Below the pieces are notes generated by a model, which had not been told where the DNA came from, did no database searches, and saw only the letters and a program-made list of their open reading frames with translations. From NCBI GenBank assembly GCA_036245525.1, contig BTPG01000005.1:212100899-212164898 (forward strand): 64,000 nt of DNA, read 5' to 3'. This document shows positions 1-11,798 of the stretch, piece after piece. How positions within the stretch are numbered: position 1 is the first letter of the stretch; each line of letters begins with the position of its first letter. Both the position numbers and the translations under genes were made by a program. The DNA comes from Semisulcospira habei (Eukaryota > Mollusca > Gastropoda > Semisulcospiridae).

Positions 1-73
1 TTTTCATAATGTAACTGTATCTGATCGGAATCAATATCATTTCTCTTGTAGATCAGTACCCGGTGTGAACATC

Positions 74-1099
74 ATGGACCCGAGCAGTGCTGAAGACAGC
101 GTATGTCTCAATCTGGCGACATCTTTTGTCGCAGCAGCTGAGAGATCAGCGGATTACTTCAGCTCAACCGACAACGAGCAGCTGAGCAGCGTGATGGATG
201 CATTTAATGAGTCTGATGATTAACCTCTGATTCGTGAACAAAAAACCGCTTTCAATACGTCTGATGATGAACCCTTCATTAAGAAACTGGCTTCACATTC
301 AGACTTCAGCACATCAGATGACGAGCCCCTCATTTCGAAGCAAGTGCCTGATGCTGCCGATGATTCTGCAGACCCAACATTTCTGCCATCAGAAGAATCC
401 GAGACATCACAACATGAATCTGACACCGTCGACAGCAGCTTCTCAGTCGAAGAAGCCCAACGGACCAGCAGAAAACGACGTCGAAAGACCAAACGACAGA
501 GTGATATGATGAGGGCGCAAGCTGCAAGTTTAGCACACACAAAAGAAAGAGAGAAAAATGTTGCAGTACACCAAGCCCACCTGAACAACCTCTTATCAGC
601 CAATGGATTGATTCAAACAGAAATATATCCTGATGGAAACTGTTTTTTCGAAGCCTCCGCCTTCCATTTAGATGAGATATCAGGGGAGGAACTGCGGAAC
701 TGTCTGTGTGAATACCTTGAGGACAATTATGGAACTTGCGTTCCCTTCATTGCTCCAGTAGACAGAGATGATGAAAATGACATATTCATGAGGTTCCTCT
801 CGAATGTCAGTGAACTGCGACAGCCTGGGAAGTGGAGCAATGATGCCGCAGATCTTCTGCCACGGGTGTTGGCTGACTGGTCCCAGAGAGTTGTCCGTAT
901 CTACACAAGCAATTTGTTCAAATCTGTCCTAGACTTTATGCCGTCCTGCGGTAGCACCGCTGCCATAGCTTGTCAACAGGCGGAACCAATCACACTGGCC
1001 TTTATTGCTCACGAGCCGTCTCACTACGACACTTGCCACAGACCAGCCAGAAAGCAGACGCCAGGGCCTCAGGATGACGTCTGTATTCACTCTGACTGA
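74..1099 (+). pseudogene. OTU cysteine-protease domain, N-terminal part of a decayed mobile-element gene
   Basis: A polypyrimidine tract ending in AG at 50-51 looks like a splice acceptor, and the first ATG in frame is at 74. The N-terminal part is acidic, with repeated S-D-D-E-P motifs, then a basic stretch (RKRRRKTKR). An OTU-type deubiquitinase-like domain follows: the D-G-N-C-F-F motif places the candidate nucleophile Cys near residue 190 (codon 641-643), and S-H-Y-D near 1018-1029 places the candidate catalytic His. TAA at 221-223 interrupts the frame between two copies of the S-D-D-x-P-L-I motif, so it looks like a nonsense mutation. The frame ends at 1099 inside a coding minisatellite. 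OTU domains are known in several transposon families. The joining to the downstream transposase-like block is inferred from position and strand. Confidence 0.7.
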
Positions 1100-1455
1100 T
1101 AGTGAGGCTGAGGACTTCCAACCCACTCACCAGTCGACGCCAGACAGCAGACGCCAGGGCCTCAGGGTGACGTCTGTATTCATTCTGACTCTGATGGTGA
1201 GACTTCACTCCAACTCTAATGGTGAGACTGAGGACGTCCAACCCACTCACCAGTCGACGCCAGACAGCAGACGCCAGGGCCTCAGGGTGACGTCTGTATT
1301 CACTCTGACTCTGATAGTGAGGCTGAGGATTTCCAACCCACTCACCAGTCGACGCCAGACAGCAGACACCAGGGCCTCAGGGTGACGTCTGTATTCACTC
1401 TGACTCTGATGGTGAGGCTGAGGACTTCCAACCCACTCACCAGTCGACGCCAAAT
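1033..1455 (+). repeat. Coding minisatellite, 93-94 bp unit, about 4 copies
   Basis: The same block (ACGCCAGGGCCTCAG... to ...CCAACCCACTCACCAGTC) begins at 1058, 1151, 1271 and 1365. Spacings are 93, 120 (an internal extra segment) and 94 bp. A 93-bp unit keeps the reading frame, and in the frame of the OTU gene it encodes a linker rich in Q, P, S, D and E. Copies have since gained indels and stops, so the frame is lost across the array. It sits exactly between the OTU and transposase-like blocks and probably was an expandable acidic linker. Confidence 0.8.
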
Positions 1456-3424
1456 GAAGACCACAATCTGACCGATGGGGAAAGCCTGGGGGAAGGGCTG
1501 AGTTTTCCTACCATGGACGACAGTGTGAACACCACCCCAACAAAACAGCAGTCAAAGGACAAAACAAATATCACACCCAGGAAACAAGGGTTCTTCCAAA
1601 CGCCTCCTAAGAAAAATCTTTCCAGGAAGAAAAAATCTAAACCAGAAGCATGTAAACAAAACGTAAGAAAATCATTGCATTTGCAATGGAAAGAGTATAT
1701 ATCTCAGGCTGGCAAGACTGTTCCTCCCAAACGTGTCCAGCAGACCGACTGTAGCAAGTGCAGATACGACTGCAATAATCGTATCTCAGAGGAGTATCGG
1801 CAAGACTTCTATCAGACATTTTATGCCTTAGACACTTACGAACGCCAAAAAGACTTTGTTTGTGCTCATGTTAGAGAAAGAGAGACTGTCCGTATTTTGG
1901 GTGCAGACAATAAGCCAGTGCCCAAGAAACGCCAGAGATGCCGCACCTTGTTTTTTTTATTGTTGATGGTCAAGAGCGACGTGTCTGCAAGATGTTCTTT
2001 TTGGCGACACTGGCACTTGGTGAAGCCTATGTTGACCATGCTTTAAAGAATAGCCCTCACGGAGCTTTCACTGGCAAGGAACGCCGAGGAAGTGGCAAGC
2101 CATACAACAAGGCCAGTGAAGAAGCTTTTGAAGGGGTAAGAAAACACATCGAGTCCTTCCCCGCTGTAGAGTCACATTATACCAGGAAAGACTCTCAACG
2201 CAAGTATCTACAGCCCGGATTGACGGTGAAAAAGATGCACGACCTGTACATACAGCAGTGCAAAGAGGAGGGCCGCCCGTCAACCAGTGTCAACAAAGAA
2301 ATACAGACAGGTTTTTAACACTGAATATAACTTATCTTTTCATGCCCCCATAAAGGACCAGTGTGCGCTGTGTGCTGCTTTTTGCCATGAGGAAGACGAA
2401 AGAGCTGGTCATGGAAGATGACAAGAAGGCGTTTGAAAAACACCAGGAGAGAAAGAAGCAGGCACGCCTTGAGAAAGAGAATGACAAGGCAGAAGCCAAA
2501 GAAAATCGCCGAAAGCATGTGGTCACTGTGGATCTCCAGGCGGTCCTGCAAGCTCCTTGTGGCCTCGTCAGCCACTTATACTATAAAAGGAAACTCTCCG
2601 TGTATAACTTTACCATCTATTTACTAGCTGACGGGGAAGCCAAATGCTACACATGGGATGAGTCGGAAGGTAAAAGGGAAGCGTATGAGATCGCAACCTG
2701 CCTCTACTTTTACCTCAGCTCACTCCCAGACAGCGTTGAGGAGGTTACAATCTATTCAGACTGCTGTCCAGGCCAAAATCGGAATCAATACATGGCAGCC
2801 GGTTTATCCCATGCTGTACAAAACATCGAAAGCATAAAGATCATAACCCACAAATACCTGGAAAGTGGGCATACGCAGATGGAATGCGACTCCATGCATG
2901 CAGCCATTACATTTGCAAAGAAAAGCACACCCATCTATATGCCCAGCGGCTGGGACATCATCCTAAGAATGGCCAGAAGGACGCGACCATATTCTGTTGT
3001 CCCAATCAAATACACAGAGATCCTTGACTTCAAAACACTAGCCGCCTCAACACTACGCAACACCAAGACTGACATCACTGGACAAAAAGTGAACTGGCTT
3101 AAAATAAAAGCATTTCACTTTGAGAAAGGCAAAGGAGATGAGATATTTTTCAAGACCTCCTTTGATCAGGTCGACTACCAGACCATCAAGGTCGCTTGAG
3201 GAAGGAAGAGAGGCCGTGCTGCCCCTATCAAAACTATACCACACCTGTACAGCCACAAACTTCCCATCTCCCAGGCCAAGAAATCTGACCTCTTGTCCCT
3301 GTGCTCGTCTGGGATCATTCCTGAGGAGCACCATGCGTTCTACAGAAGCCTTCCGGCCTCTTCAGCTACAGTAGATCGGCTCCCAAAGCCTGACGTCGAT
3401 GAAGTGGACACCGACTCAGAGTGA
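1456..3424 (+). pseudogene. DUF7869-like / DDE-type transposase-like protein, frameshifted
   Basis: Starts in frame after the minisatellite. It has a basic K/R-rich segment, a Cys pair (CSKCRYDC) typical of the N-terminal region of this animal and fungal family, a second Cys/His cluster (CALC...CH near 2360-2390), then an RNase H-fold-like core with I-Y-S-D-C-C-P-G-Q-N-R-N (near 2752-2785) and E-S-G-H-T-Q-M-E-C-D (near 2860-2890). This pattern matches DUF7869-type proteins as I know them. Three frameshifts are visible: in the T8 run near 1950, near 2300 and near 2395. An in-frame TGA at 3197-3199 (possibly CGA mutated) is followed by an open K/R-rich C-terminus that ends at the TGA at 3422-3424. 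The protein is almost certainly a dead mobile-element gene. Confidence 0.65.
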
Positions 3425-5893
3425 ACACAAGGCCAGGACAATCAACACTTCTGGAAGATGCGAACTGCGATCATACTCTTTTTTGGCAGAGGCTCTAAGG
3501 AACCGATCCGGCGTTATCCTTGAAAAAAATGATTATCAGAACCCCTGCAAAGCGCACAGAGTTTTGCCACTTTGTTGACGTCAGGCTGTTCTGATACAAC
3601 AGCAGCTCCTGAACAATAATTAACATCTCGTGGATGACTCAGTGAAACTGGTGTGCTGAAATATCGGTGTCTCTTACTGGAAAATACATGTAGTATTTTT
3701 TTTTAAATCAGGAAATGCATCAATCGAAAATCAAACATCAAATTACGCACTTGATATAGGCAAGGGATACCATGTTAGCATAGTATTTGAGTCCCACCTG
3801 GGTCCAGGTCAGACCCTGGTGAGACCCACATGGAACGCGTTGATCCCAACCTGTCCCCATATTTGGTCCAAGTGAGATCCATACGGATCCCACTGACTTT
3901 GTTGACCGAGTACCGAAAAGAGATTTTAAGTGTGAAATGTTTCGTGGTTGCTACTAGAAAACAAAAGCCATTTTGTGACTTATTGATACATTGATGTGTA
4001 ACTTGAATAGATTGACATGTGCGACTTGGATACCGTCATGCTGCATACACGAAGACACATCAGATTGCGGCACTGGCTTTCGGTCATGGTGATGACCAAG
4101 TGAGTTTTCCTCTTTTTTTGTACTTTGTATGGAGCGTTAAATTAAAAGAACTTAACTTTTCACTTGTCACAACAACCCATACTTAAGGACTGTAATATTC
4201 GGCAACCATTCTGTCGTGTCTTTTTCTCCGCCTCTCTCTTTGTTTCCTTTCCACACTATCATTTTGTGTGTGTCATTATCATTAATTCATAACGAAACAC
4301 TCAACATTGCAAAGAGACCACTCTATAATTAAGTTATTGGAATACGAAGTAGAGGAAGAGCTTTTACGCCCGAACTTTATTAGCAGAGTTGAAAATAAAT
4401 TTTAAAATGCGACTTTCAGACTCTACTAAGAGGTGATTCAGTCACTTTTTGTGACTTTTAAAAAAGACGTTACTGGTTGTACTTGCTTTCATTAGGTGTT
4501 GTTGGAAATTCTAGGCATGCACAGGCCTGTCTTAAGACCGCATATCCATATAATTGCTTTGCGCTGGCTGTTTATTCCAAAAAGTGCCGCCGCGACGAAA
4601 CCATAGTTCTAGTTACGAGTTTTATTTAGGAACTAGAGCTGGCCACCTGCTAACCATTCCTGCTAGCGTCTCGAGTTACGACTGAAAGGCAGCCCTGTTC
4701 TGTGATGACATGCCATGTATTTGGCCTGTATAAACAGCGGAAATGCATTTACGAGGTTTATACGGACACTGTTCATTTAGAGTTTACAGTTCCTAGTACT
4801 ACATAAATCCCGCATTTGCTACATATGTAATAAAGCATCAAATTATTTATAACATTAATGCTTGTGCAGTTAAACATTTACATGAAGATGCAGAGAAGAG
4901 AACAAAGTTTTGGTAGACACTAAATTTTTTGGCAATAAGAAAAAGAAAATATTTAATTTTAGATGTCAAACTTTCAAAAGGCTCTCCTGTAAAGTTAGCT
5001 GAAATGGAGATACGAGGTTTATCCGGGCAACCCTCGAATCTATATTTTATGAGGTATCTTATGCTATCAATGACTGCATGTCCCCCAGAACGGAACAACC
5101 GGAAATGACGCCTAATAAGAAGTCAAAACAAGTGTTCTTTCATTCATGGTGTCCCGCGACATGTCTGAAACGTCATAACTAACAATTGTAATATTTAGGA
5201 GATGCAACTATTATAATTTTATTGTTTTTGGTTCCCATATTGTTTCACTTGTTTTATACCTTGCTTGTGCTCAACTACTGGAAAACACCTGTTCTTGCTT
5301 TTGTGGTGAAATGATTTGGTACGACGTTTCAGATGCTACGGTGTCCCAAGTTTTGACGCAGCTCTAACCTTTCGTTTAGGTGATTTATTTTCTAAAATCA
5401 CCTCAAAAAGTATATTTACTCTTTGATTGAACATTACATGTTCACAAAATGGTGCATATTACATTTAATTAGAGTGGGTGCATTGCAGGTGTCCCTATGG
5501 TGCATCTGAAACGGGTATCATACCCCCCTCAGTCGATCCTCAATTGTGTCAACACAAAACAGATTATTTATTTTGTTTTTTCAATTTGTATTTAGACTTT
5601 TGTCAGACATGTCTAAAACAGGCATTGTTTCATCTGTAGCATTTTTTTAATTTTTCATCCTATTTTCCCACTTTTGGTGCTCAGTACTGTAGATGAACTC
5701 ATTTGCAATACAGTTAGCACTTGTAGTTATTGTTTTAGAATAATGACATGTACTATGTACATTAAATTTTATTGTTTTTAAGCATGCACTCAAAACTAGC
5801 TGTGCTGTTTGTGTGATGAGTTTGAGTGTATAAAGAATATGGAAAACAAACTTTGTTTACTCTTGAACATCCTTTATTGCACAATAATCCAAC
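3425..5893. other. Unannotated interval
   Basis: AT-rich sequence with no reading frame resembling a known protein and no strong tandem or inverted repeat. It may contain the 3' end of the upstream element and then host intergenic or intronic sequence. Nothing further can be supported. Confidence 0.5.
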
Positions 5894-8800
5894 AATACAC
5901 GGTCAAAACTGATATACAATACAACACGTACACTGAGCTATCTCGTACACAACACTTAACGCTGCGTTTGGCAGGGCACCGCGAGCGGCGCACGTCATAG
6001 CTAGCAGTCGACATGAGTGAAATCCGAGAAGCAATGGTCATAAGTGCTATCGGCCTATGTACACAGAGGAACATCTGGCTCACTCTGTTACATTTTCCCA
6101 TCGGCCTTAACAATACAGTGACCTCGCTGTTTAAATACCAAAACCATCAATCCCAAAACACAAATACAAGAACACATTGGGCCCAATGATGACGTAACAT
6201 CAAAACACTTTATCAAACAGTACCATCCACATGGTAAACCACAAATATAGCACTATTGACCAAGGCTCTCTTGTCTACACTATTATACTGTAGACTTGGA
6301 CTCACACAGTCATTTTCAAACTAAGTTATGCATAGCAGAAAACTGACATAGGATATTATCATTTGGAAAAATACCTATGCAGCAGACAAAGTTTGAAAAT
6401 GAAATCAACTGCACAGCTGTTGTGTACTAGAAAGACACAGATGTACAGATGCCTTGATTTCCAATATTCATCTAAGACATCAAAATTCAAAGCATTGTAC
6501 TACTCGAAAACACAGTACCGGTGCCTTGGATTCCAATCCATGACAAATCAAAATCTGATGCACTGTACTGACTAAAAATCCAATAATTTTAAATTAACCT
6601 ATCACCTTAAGCAATCCTTCACCTAAGACAGTCTCTTTAATAAGCCCAAAACAATTTACTCAATATTAATTTGTCCTATTTTCCTAACAATATTAAAGCA
6701 TCCGATGCACTTGGAGGAATATTGAAGCTTGAATGTCTTGTGGGCATTTAAAGTTGCAGAGGCATACCTTTAAAGGCCCACTGGTCACACTCAAGCTGTC
6801 AAGGTTACTAAAAGTTTTAATGGTTTCTGCCGCAAGCGTGCAGACCGACGCAGAGGTGTAGGCGTTGCAGCGTGCACCTTGTTTGGTCTGACACTCTTGG
6901 GCTTAGCACGGCATGCAGTGTCACAAGTACTGGTACTGTGAGTCTTGCACGTTTGGTAAAAAAAAAAAGTCTGCCACGCGAGCAGCTGTACTTATAGAGG
7001 CAAGCTGCCGTCTCCGCGTCAGTACAAAGTCCACGCGTCGGTGCAGAGTGCCACAGAAAATCAAAAAGGCTGCTAAATCGCAAATATCACTCTGATAGGT
7101 TATAGTTAACCGAAAGACATATGCATTACAAAAACTATTACCTGGGCCAAATTTAAACATGTTAAATACTAAGCAATGGTGTTGTATTTTGGTTACAATA
7201 CACGGTCAAAACTGATATACAATACAACACGTACACTGAGCTATCGCGTACACAACACTTAACGCTGCGTTTGGCAGGGCACCGCGAGCGGCGCACGTCA
7301 TAGCTAGCAGTCGACACGAGTGAAATCCGAGAAGCAATGGTCATAAGTGCTATCGGCCTATGTACACAGAGGAACATCTGGTTCACTCTGTTACAGTTTC
7401 CCATCGGCCTTAACAATACAGTGACCTCGCTGTTTAAATACCAAAACCATCAATCCCAAAACACAAATACAAGAACACATTGGGCCCAATGATGACGTAA
7501 CATCAAAACACTTTATCAAACAGTACCATCCACATGGTAAACCACAAATATAGCACTATTGACCAAGGCTCTCTTGTCTACACTATTATACTGTAGACTT
7601 GGACTCACACAGTCATTTTCAAACTAAGTTATGCATAGCAGAAAACTGACATAGGATATTATCATTTGGAAAAATACCTATGCAGCAGACAAAGTTTGAA
7701 AATGAAATCAACTGCACAGCTGTTGTGTACTAGAAAGACACAGATGTACAGATGCCTTGATTTCCAATATTCATCTAAGACATCAAAATTCAAAGCATTG
7801 TACTACTCGAAAACACAGTACCGGTGCCTTGGATTCCAATCCATGACAAATCAAAATCTGATGCACTGTACTGACTAAAAATCCAATAATTTTAAATTAA
7901 CCTATCACCTTAAGCAATCCTTCACCTAAGACAGTCTCTTTAAATAAAAAACAATAAGCCCAAAACAATTTACTCAATATTAATTTGTCCTATTTTCCTA
8001 ACACTATTAAAGCATCCGATGCACTTGGAGGAATATTGAAGCTTGAATGTCTTGTGGGCATTTAAAGTTGCAGAGGCATACCTTTAAAGGCCCACTGGTC
8101 ACACTCAAGCTGTCAAGGTTACTAAAAGTTTTAATGGTTTCTGCCGCAAGCGTGCAGACCGACGCAGAGGTGTAGGCGTTGCAGCGTGCACCTTGTTTGG
8201 TCTGACACTCTTGGGCTTAGCACGGCATGCAGTGTCACAAGTACTGGTACTGTGAGTCTTGCACGTTTGGTAAAAATAAAAAGTCTGCCACGCGAGCAGC
8301 TGTACTTATAGAGGCAAGCTGCCGTCTCCGCGTCAGTACAAAGTCCACGTGTCGGTGCAGAGTGCCACAGAAAATCAAAAAGGCTGCTAAATCGCAAATA
8401 TCACTCTGATAGGTTATAGTTAACCGAAAGACATATGCATTACAAAAACTATTACCTGGGCCAAATCTAACCATGTTAAATACTAAGCAATGGTGTTGTA
8501 TTTTGGTTACAATACACGGTCAAAACTGATATACAATACAACACGTACACTGAGCTATCGCGTACACAACACTTAACGCTGTGTTTGGCAGGGCACCGCG
8601 AGCGGCGCACGTCATAGCTAGCAGTCGACACGAGTGAAATCCGAGAAGCAATGGTCATAAGTGCTATCGGCCTATGTACACAGAGGAACATCTGGTTCAC
8701 TCTGTTACATTTTCCCATCGGCCTTAACAATACAGTGACCTCGCTGTTTAAATACCAAAACCATCGCGTACACAACACTTAACGCTGCGTTTGGCAGGGC

Positions 8801-8914
8801 ACCGCGAGCGGCGCACGTCATAGCTAGCAGTCGACACGAGTGAAATCCGAGAAGCAATGGTCATAAGTGCTATCGGCCTATGTACACAGAGGAACATCGG
8901 GTTCACTCTGTTAC
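5894..8914. repeat. Tandem duplication, 1.30-1.31 kb unit, two full and two partial copies
   Basis: The start AATACACGGTC recurs at 5894, 7197 and 8511. Copy 1 is 5894-7196, copy 2 is 7197-8510 (with an 11-bp insertion near 7945), copy 3 is partial (8511-8763), and copy 4 (8764-8914) restarts internally at ATCGCGTACACAAC. Full copies differ at only a handful of positions. The same short frames recur in each copy on both strands, none matches a protein I recognise, and they shift with single-base changes, so I do not call genes. The near identity indicates recent duplication, homogenisation or assembly duplication. Confidence 0.9.
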
Positions 8915-9289
8915 ACATGCACCAACACATGAGCAGAATTTGGAAAACTATGATAAATGTATAACAAATTTTAATTTGTGTCACCGTAAAGTGCGGATTC
9001 TTAGTAACTGTTTCAAAAACCATAAAGCAAATTTAACCTGGTATACGCAATCTGACTTCCATTCCAAATTCTGTATACTGACTAAAGTTTCAGGTTAGTG
9101 CTGAAAAAGTAAGACAAGAGCAGAGGCTTTTCAGTGCAAGATACCAACATGCCAAAAAACAAAAGACAACTTCATTTACTCTTTAGCACCCAGCTGCTTA
9201 ACAAATATTCATAAAATATAGTAGTTATAATGATTTAACACCAAGCAGGTGACAGAAGCTACACCATGGCAGTATTATGTCCATTATCA

Positions 9290-9780
9290 CAGTTGTTGCT
9301 TGTTTACACGCAGGACTTGTGAAACCAGAAACATAAACAGTTCATCAGCCAGTGGCATGACCCTTGATCTGTTCGTCACTGCTACATCCTCTGTAACATA
9401 TTTATAATATGGCTGCCTCATACTTGCTGCACTTGTCTCAATGTAGTCAAAGAGTACTTTAAAAGTTGTGTATCAAATAGGTAGTCATCACTGGAAAATC
9501 GACTGATCCCCAAACCGCTCCAACTGTAGTCGCGTCACCTGGGCCTGGGCTGCAAGAAGCTGCTGCTGTAGCTCCGTGATGCAGTCATTTAGGAGGCTCA
9601 AATCTTTCTCCGCAGGAAGCACGCAAAGATCAGCTGGTAGTGGTTGAACATTCATCCTGTGGTGCAGATGCAGCTGCTACTGGGCGAGTGCTGTGGTCTT
9701 CAAGTACATCACTGCTGCTGGATCCACTGTTATCCTTGAAATCTGGTCTTGCCTTCAGCTTCCTGGAAAAAAGGGTGCAT
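9290..9780 (-). pseudogene. Central exons of a THAP/HARBI1-type (DDE_Tnp_4) gene, degraded
   Basis: Read on the minus strand, an acceptor (TTTTTTCCAG) precedes a S/D-rich linker. A coiled-coil segment follows with E-L-Q-Q-Q-L-L-A-A-Q then R-L-Q-L-E-R-F-G (near 9500-9600), which precedes the HTH/DDE_Tnp_4 region in animal THAP-containing harbinger-like proteins. Further on, M-P-L-A-D-E-L-F-M-F-L-V (near 9320-9360) resembles the start of the HARBI1-like helix-turn-helix/DDE region. At least two frame changes and several stops break the frame. No DDE catalytic region is recognisable further downstream, where the 1.3-kb tandem array begins. Confidence 0.55.
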
Positions 9781-10437
9781 AATAATAAATCACGGCTGTT
9801 TCAGTCTGGCCACTTAGTTTTTTCCAGGCAAGCCGAGAAACTGGGTCACAAGTCGTGCGCACGGGCTGCAAGTGGCCACTTCTAGCGCTGGGCCAAACAG
9901 CCGTGAAATATATAGTGCAAAATACCTGCAGTGCAGGCTTTTAAGCCCTGTACAGTCTGAGACAAAATGACCAAACTGGACAAAACTCATCAGACAGCAG
10001 CAAAAAAATCTACACATGACAAAATACAGATTCAAAATTGACAGCACCTGAACACATCCAATCCTCGAAAAAACAGCCATCGTGACCATATGAACGGGCA
10101 GGGGGATCTTCATACTGTTACAGTGAGACAGTTAAGAGACTGGAATGTGGCGAAACAGAGTGGTATGACTGGAAAAGATGTGTTTTTGAGCTGATGTAGC
10201 ACCATTAGTGCTGCATACCCACAACCCCCTTCTCTCCATGCCAGTAAAGCAACTTTGCCTGGACTGCAGCTTATGATAGTAAAATAGTATTGGAAGACAT
10301 TTTAACTGTAAACCACACAGTTTCCTGACATCAACATATTCCTGTATTTATGTGAAGACTGCGCTACTGAATCATGAAATGTGAACTGTCAGTCTGAAAC
10401 ATGTACTTACTTATTGGCACGTTTTAGCGGCGACAGA

Positions 10438-10600
10438 ACTGGATGCTTCACTGGTGGTTTTCGGGTTTGAGTCTGTTTCCAGGTAAACACGCTTGGAACG
10501 GCATCAGGTTTTAACTTTCTTTTAAGCAGTGTCCACACATAATCAGTTGGAACTGGAAGAAAATGGAGACAACACACAACTGTGTGCTGTGTGATCTGGG
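10438..10600 (-). pseudogene. THAP-domain exon (C-terminal half of the zinc finger)
   Basis: Minus-strand exon between an acceptor (CTTCCCCAG) and a donor (GTAAGT). It encodes V-C-C-L-H-F, matching the Cys-x2-His part of a C2CH THAP finger, then L-K-P-D-A-V-P-S-V-F, the typical AVPxxF end of THAP domains, then a basic Pro-rich linker. It lies upstream (minus sense) of the coiled-coil/HARBI1-like exon at 9.3-9.8 kb and probably belongs to the same gene. The first half of the THAP domain was not found. Confidence 0.65.
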
Positions 10601-10640
10601 GAAGAAAAATTTCATAGTTATAAATACTACCACTCAAAGT

Positions 10641-10922
10641 TCAACGCTGGACACTAGCCTCTGAATTCTCTTGTACAAAACGAAAGACTCGTTCCAGCGT
10701 GTTTTGAACCCATTGTACGTACTCTATGGGACATTCAGACGCATCTCTACTAGGGAACACACCAAGTTCGACTGTCAATGGGAGATTGACTTCTCTACCA
10801 AAAACAATTAAATTGGGCGTACACCCGGTTGAATGGTGGACAGAAGCTCTATATGCCATCATGATCAGGTCGAGGTGATCGCTCCAATCATCACGGTTCT
10901 CGTTTACATATGCTGAGAGCAT
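10641..10922 (-). pseudogene. Ty3/gypsy-type integrase fragment
   Basis: 93-residue open stretch on the minus strand that reads like the C-terminal part of a retrotransposon integrase core: D-D-W-S-D-H-L-D-L, M-A-Y-R-A-S-V-H-H-S-T-G-C-T-P-N and F-G-R-E-V-N-L-P-L. These match the block after the catalytic Glu in Ty3/gypsy integrases (AYN/AYRxxxHxSTGxTP). The catalytic D,D,E part, RT and gag are absent, so this is a fragment. It abuts LTR-like sequence of opposite orientation, with a short inverted repeat across the junction. Confidence 0.75.
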
Positions 10923-10942
10923 CTGTTGGATGGTATATATAT

Positions 10943-11260
10943 ATAGAGCTTCTGTCCACCATTCAGTTCAGTTTTAGTTCAGTTCAAATTGGGCTTAGGC
11001 TGTGTTAGGACGACGCGTAGGTTTTATTGGTAAGTGCATATAGGTGTTAGGCCTAGGAGCTAGGTTCGCTAGGAATCGTATTCATCGTTGTAGGTGTCAG
11101 GCATAGGAGATAGGTTTGCTAGGTATCGTGTCGGAAGGTATAGGTGTTAGGCCTAAGGTGTTTAAGGTTATTAGCACTTGCACTGGTTTGACTAATTTTG
11201 ATTATGTTGTTTGTTTTATTATGAATGCTTTTCTGGTACAAATAAATCTTGGAACTTTAC
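10943..11260 (+). repeat. Possible LTR or 3' region of a retroelement
   Basis: Starts just after a TATATATA tract. It contains iterated TAGGTGTTAGGCCTAGG-like segments (near 11040, 11090 and 11140) and ends with an AATAAA signal near 11240. Positions 10943-10966 are the inverted complement of a segment inside the adjacent integrase fragment (10833-10857). LTR identity is inferred only from the neighbouring integrase scrap and the AATAAA. No second copy is seen in the window. Confidence 0.3.
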
Positions 11261-11798
11261 TTCTATTTTATGATGCTCAGCGGCTAGAGTGAGAGCGAGA
11301 CTGAGACTGTGCATGTGTACGTGCGAGAAGTTTGTGTGTGTGTACGTCCGTGCATGTATGACGGTGTGACTGATTGTGCGAGCGCACGTTACTAGCAGCT
11401 CAGTAGGAACGATAACAACAAGTCCAGTCAAAATAGGTTTTTTCTGGATACTGTGGTCGGTCCATTGCGCAAGCAACTTTGGCTTTTTGAACACAACGCT
11501 AGGCAAGAGTAAACACTGACAGATTTTGTGCGCATGCGGGACCAGAGTAGACTTATAGTCTATTCTCCACAGCAATCTCCAGTCCTTCCCTAGACCACAA
11601 AAGAAATTCAGACTTAAACTCTGTAGGCACTTGAGTACTGTATCAGATGGGCAGTTTTTGTCTATCTGATAAACTATTTAAGTCGTCTACACCCAGTCAC
11701 TGAGTCCGGTTACACCTATTAAAACCACATGGAACGATTGAGTAGTTTGTGCAGGAGTTGCCGTGCAGAGCGAGCAAAAGGCAAAGGAAAGACGGACT

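Noticed and set aside
344..1099. A host OTU deubiquitinase gene
   Set aside because: In-frame stop upstream, minisatellite-disrupted end and adjoining transposase-like block point to a mobile-element gene.
6363..8397. Repeated small proteins in the 1.3-kb tandem copies
   Set aside because: No known domain, both strands equally open, and frames shift with single-base differences.
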